A stretch of DNA of 64,000 bases from the NCBI GenBank assembly GCA_015069695.1, contig JADCRZ010000017.1, positions 62,001 to 126,000 on the forward strand, given 5' to 3'. The notes beneath the pieces are model-generated. The model made no database searches. It was not told where the DNA came from and saw only the letters and a list, made by a program, of their open reading frames with translations. This DNA comes from Williamsia sp. (GTDB lineage: Bacteria; Bacteroidota; Bacteroidia; Chitinophagales; Chitinophagaceae). The translations under genes were made by a program, and so were the position numbers. Positions 63,112-64,000 of this stretch are shown piece after piece (the stretch's first letter is position 1; every line of letters starts with the position of its first letter).

Positions 63112-64000
63112 ATGAAAAAGTTGTTGTTGCTGAGCATGCTTGCGCTACTGTTGCAGAAAGTCTACAGTCAGTCCGCAAAGTTCGATTCTTCCTTCGGGAG
63201 CGGCGGTTATATAAATGTGTTGGAGAACCCGGTTAGCAATGCCTTTAGTGAAAATGCCACCCAGACGCTGGTGCAGCCGGATGGCGGCCTGCTGGTATTT
63301 GTGGCTGGCGGCACCCTCGCGCGCTACAATGCCAATGGCACGCTGGATGAGCGTTTTGGCACCCGGGGCTACCTGAAGATTTTGCGCGAGGTGGGCGTAA
63401 TGGGGCTGTTGCAGCCTGACGGAAAGATCGTCATATCCGGTAGCTTCCATGCCCAGCGCATCCTGCCCAGCGGCAAGCTGGACAGTGCTTTTGGCGAAGG
63501 AGGTACGGTTAATTTTCCCCCGGACGGGGCTTTTACCAGTGAAGCGGCGGCCCTGCAGCCGGATGGAAAAATCGTACTGGCAGGCTATTACTATCAGCCA
63601 AATGGCAATCCCCAGCAGTCCCAACAGTTCAGCTTGCTGCGGTACAACGCCAATGGCACACTTGACACAAGCTTCGGCAAAGGCGGACAAGTCATTACTC
63701 CAACGGAATATACATTTTCCGATTTCAGGCAGATAGCGATCCGGCCTGATGGCAAGCTGGTTGTTACAGGCATTGCATACAGTGGACCGTACGGCAAAAT
63801 ACAAACCCCTGGTTACCTGCTGGTACAATACAATGCGAACGGTACGCTCGACAATTCTTTCGGCGACACCGGCATCGTAAAGACAAATATTTCAGGTGAT
63901 CTGTATGGCCGAGCAGCACTGGCCTTACAGGCAGACGGAAAAATATGGATCGGAACATCGTTGATATCGCGGTACAGCGCTGGCGGCAACTTGGAAACAA
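63112..64000 (+). CDS. Delta-60 repeat (DUF5122) beta-propeller protein, 5' part
   Basis: The ATG at 63112 opens a frame that runs 296 codons to the window edge without a stop. Signal peptide MKKLLLLSMLALLLQKVYSQ. From residue 24 repeats of ~60 residues follow: FDSSFGSGG, TLVQPDGGLL, RYNANGTLDERFG, LLQPDGKIVISG, AALQPDGKIVLAG, RYNANGTLDTSFGKGG, IRPDGKLVVTG, QYNANGTLDNSFGDTG and LQADGKIW. LQPDGKIVLAG...RYNANGTLDTSFG is the delta-60/DUF5122 signature. Such proteins are secreted and in this phylum often end with a T9SS tail, which would lie beyond the window. Function unknown (surface adhesin or binding). Confidence 0.85.
   Translation, partial: MKKLLLLSMLALLLQKVYSQSAKFDSSFGSGGYINVLENPVSNAFSENATQTLVQPDGGLLVFVAGGTLARYNANGTLDERFGTRGYLKILREVGVMGLLQPDGKIVISGSFHAQRILPSGKLDSAFGEGGTVNFPPDGAFTSEAAALQPDGKIVLAGYYYQPNGNPQQSQQFSLLRYNANGTLDTSFGKGGQVITPTEYTFSDFRQIAIRPDGKLVVTGIAYSGPYGKIQTPGYLLVQYNANGTLDNSFGDTGIVKTNISGDLYGRAALALQADGKIWIGTSLISRYSAGGNLET

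Overview
The window reads as a stretch of chromosome from a member of the phylum Bacteroidota, most likely a Chitinophagales/Chitinophagaceae-type soil or plant-associated bacterium. The sequence evidence is a SusC/SusD pair with two surface lipoproteins, Bacteroidota lipoprotein signals (long hydrophobic stretch, then Cys, then Lys/Asp), type IX secretion (T9SS) C-terminal tails, TAnnTTTG-type -7 boxes and an IS3 remnant. I see no tRNA, rRNA, CRISPR array or intact transposon. No gene here forms an obvious prophage or defence island.

Layout. 1-1.1 kb: the start of a P-loop protein and a metallo-beta-lactamase-fold hydrolase. 1.5-4.7 kb: a secreted 12-unit kelch-like repeat protein. 4.7-12.4 kb (minus): a susC-susD operon with two IPT/TIG-type surface glycan-binding lipoproteins and no enzyme gene beside it. 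12.6-22.8 kb: housekeeping and metabolic genes, namely an MsbA-like ABC exporter, an SDR, a lactonase-type beta-propeller, a PAS histidine kinase, a second SDR broken by a stop codon, a beta-hydroxyacid dehydrogenase and a large secreted alpha/beta hydrolase. 23-36 kb: a pectin-related region with a GH28 remnant, an MHS transporter, a MarR-GNAT regulator, an M1 peptidase remnant, pectinesterase, a DUF6298-like bimodular protein, a divergent beta-helix protein and a frameshifted thrombospondin-type-3/T9SS protein.

36-50 kb: assorted genes, namely a Gly-rich lipoprotein, a VOC protein, two tandem Tat-exported ferritin-like proteins, an acyltransferase-3, an AraC regulator, a hexapeptide acetyltransferase, a zinc alcohol dehydrogenase, a TlpA-like thiol-disulfide protein, a beta-propeller-like secreted protein, a cupin and an FkbM methyltransferase. 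51-52.4 kb: an ACS-family MFS transporter that could import hexuronates. 53.2-56.7 kb (minus): a three-gene oxidoreductase operon (isoquinoline-1-oxidoreductase type molybdenum subunit, 2Fe-2S subunit, di-haem cytochrome c), divergent from an AraC regulator and an unrecognised 198-aa gene. 58.7-63.1 kb: an IS3 remnant, a GH92 alpha-mannosidase and a decayed xanthine-dehydrogenase-type gene. 63.1-64 kb: the start of a delta-60-repeat beta-propeller protein that runs off the window.

The most distinctive property of the window is the number of broken genes. At least seven loci keep only the 3' part of a gene (poxB-like, GH28, M1 peptidase, LytTR regulator, a T9SS tail, DUF3500 and a molybdopterin oxidase), and two more genes carry a single inactivating lesion (a stop in an SDR and a 1-base slip in a G run). 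Together with the IS3 remnant this points to an accessory, plant-polysaccharide-oriented region that is turning over. I did not find a convincing new multi-gene system. The best candidates for new biology are the bimodular DUF6298-like enzyme, the periplasmic molybdenum-hydroxylase operon with its divergent AraC/198-aa partner, and the orphan susCD locus.
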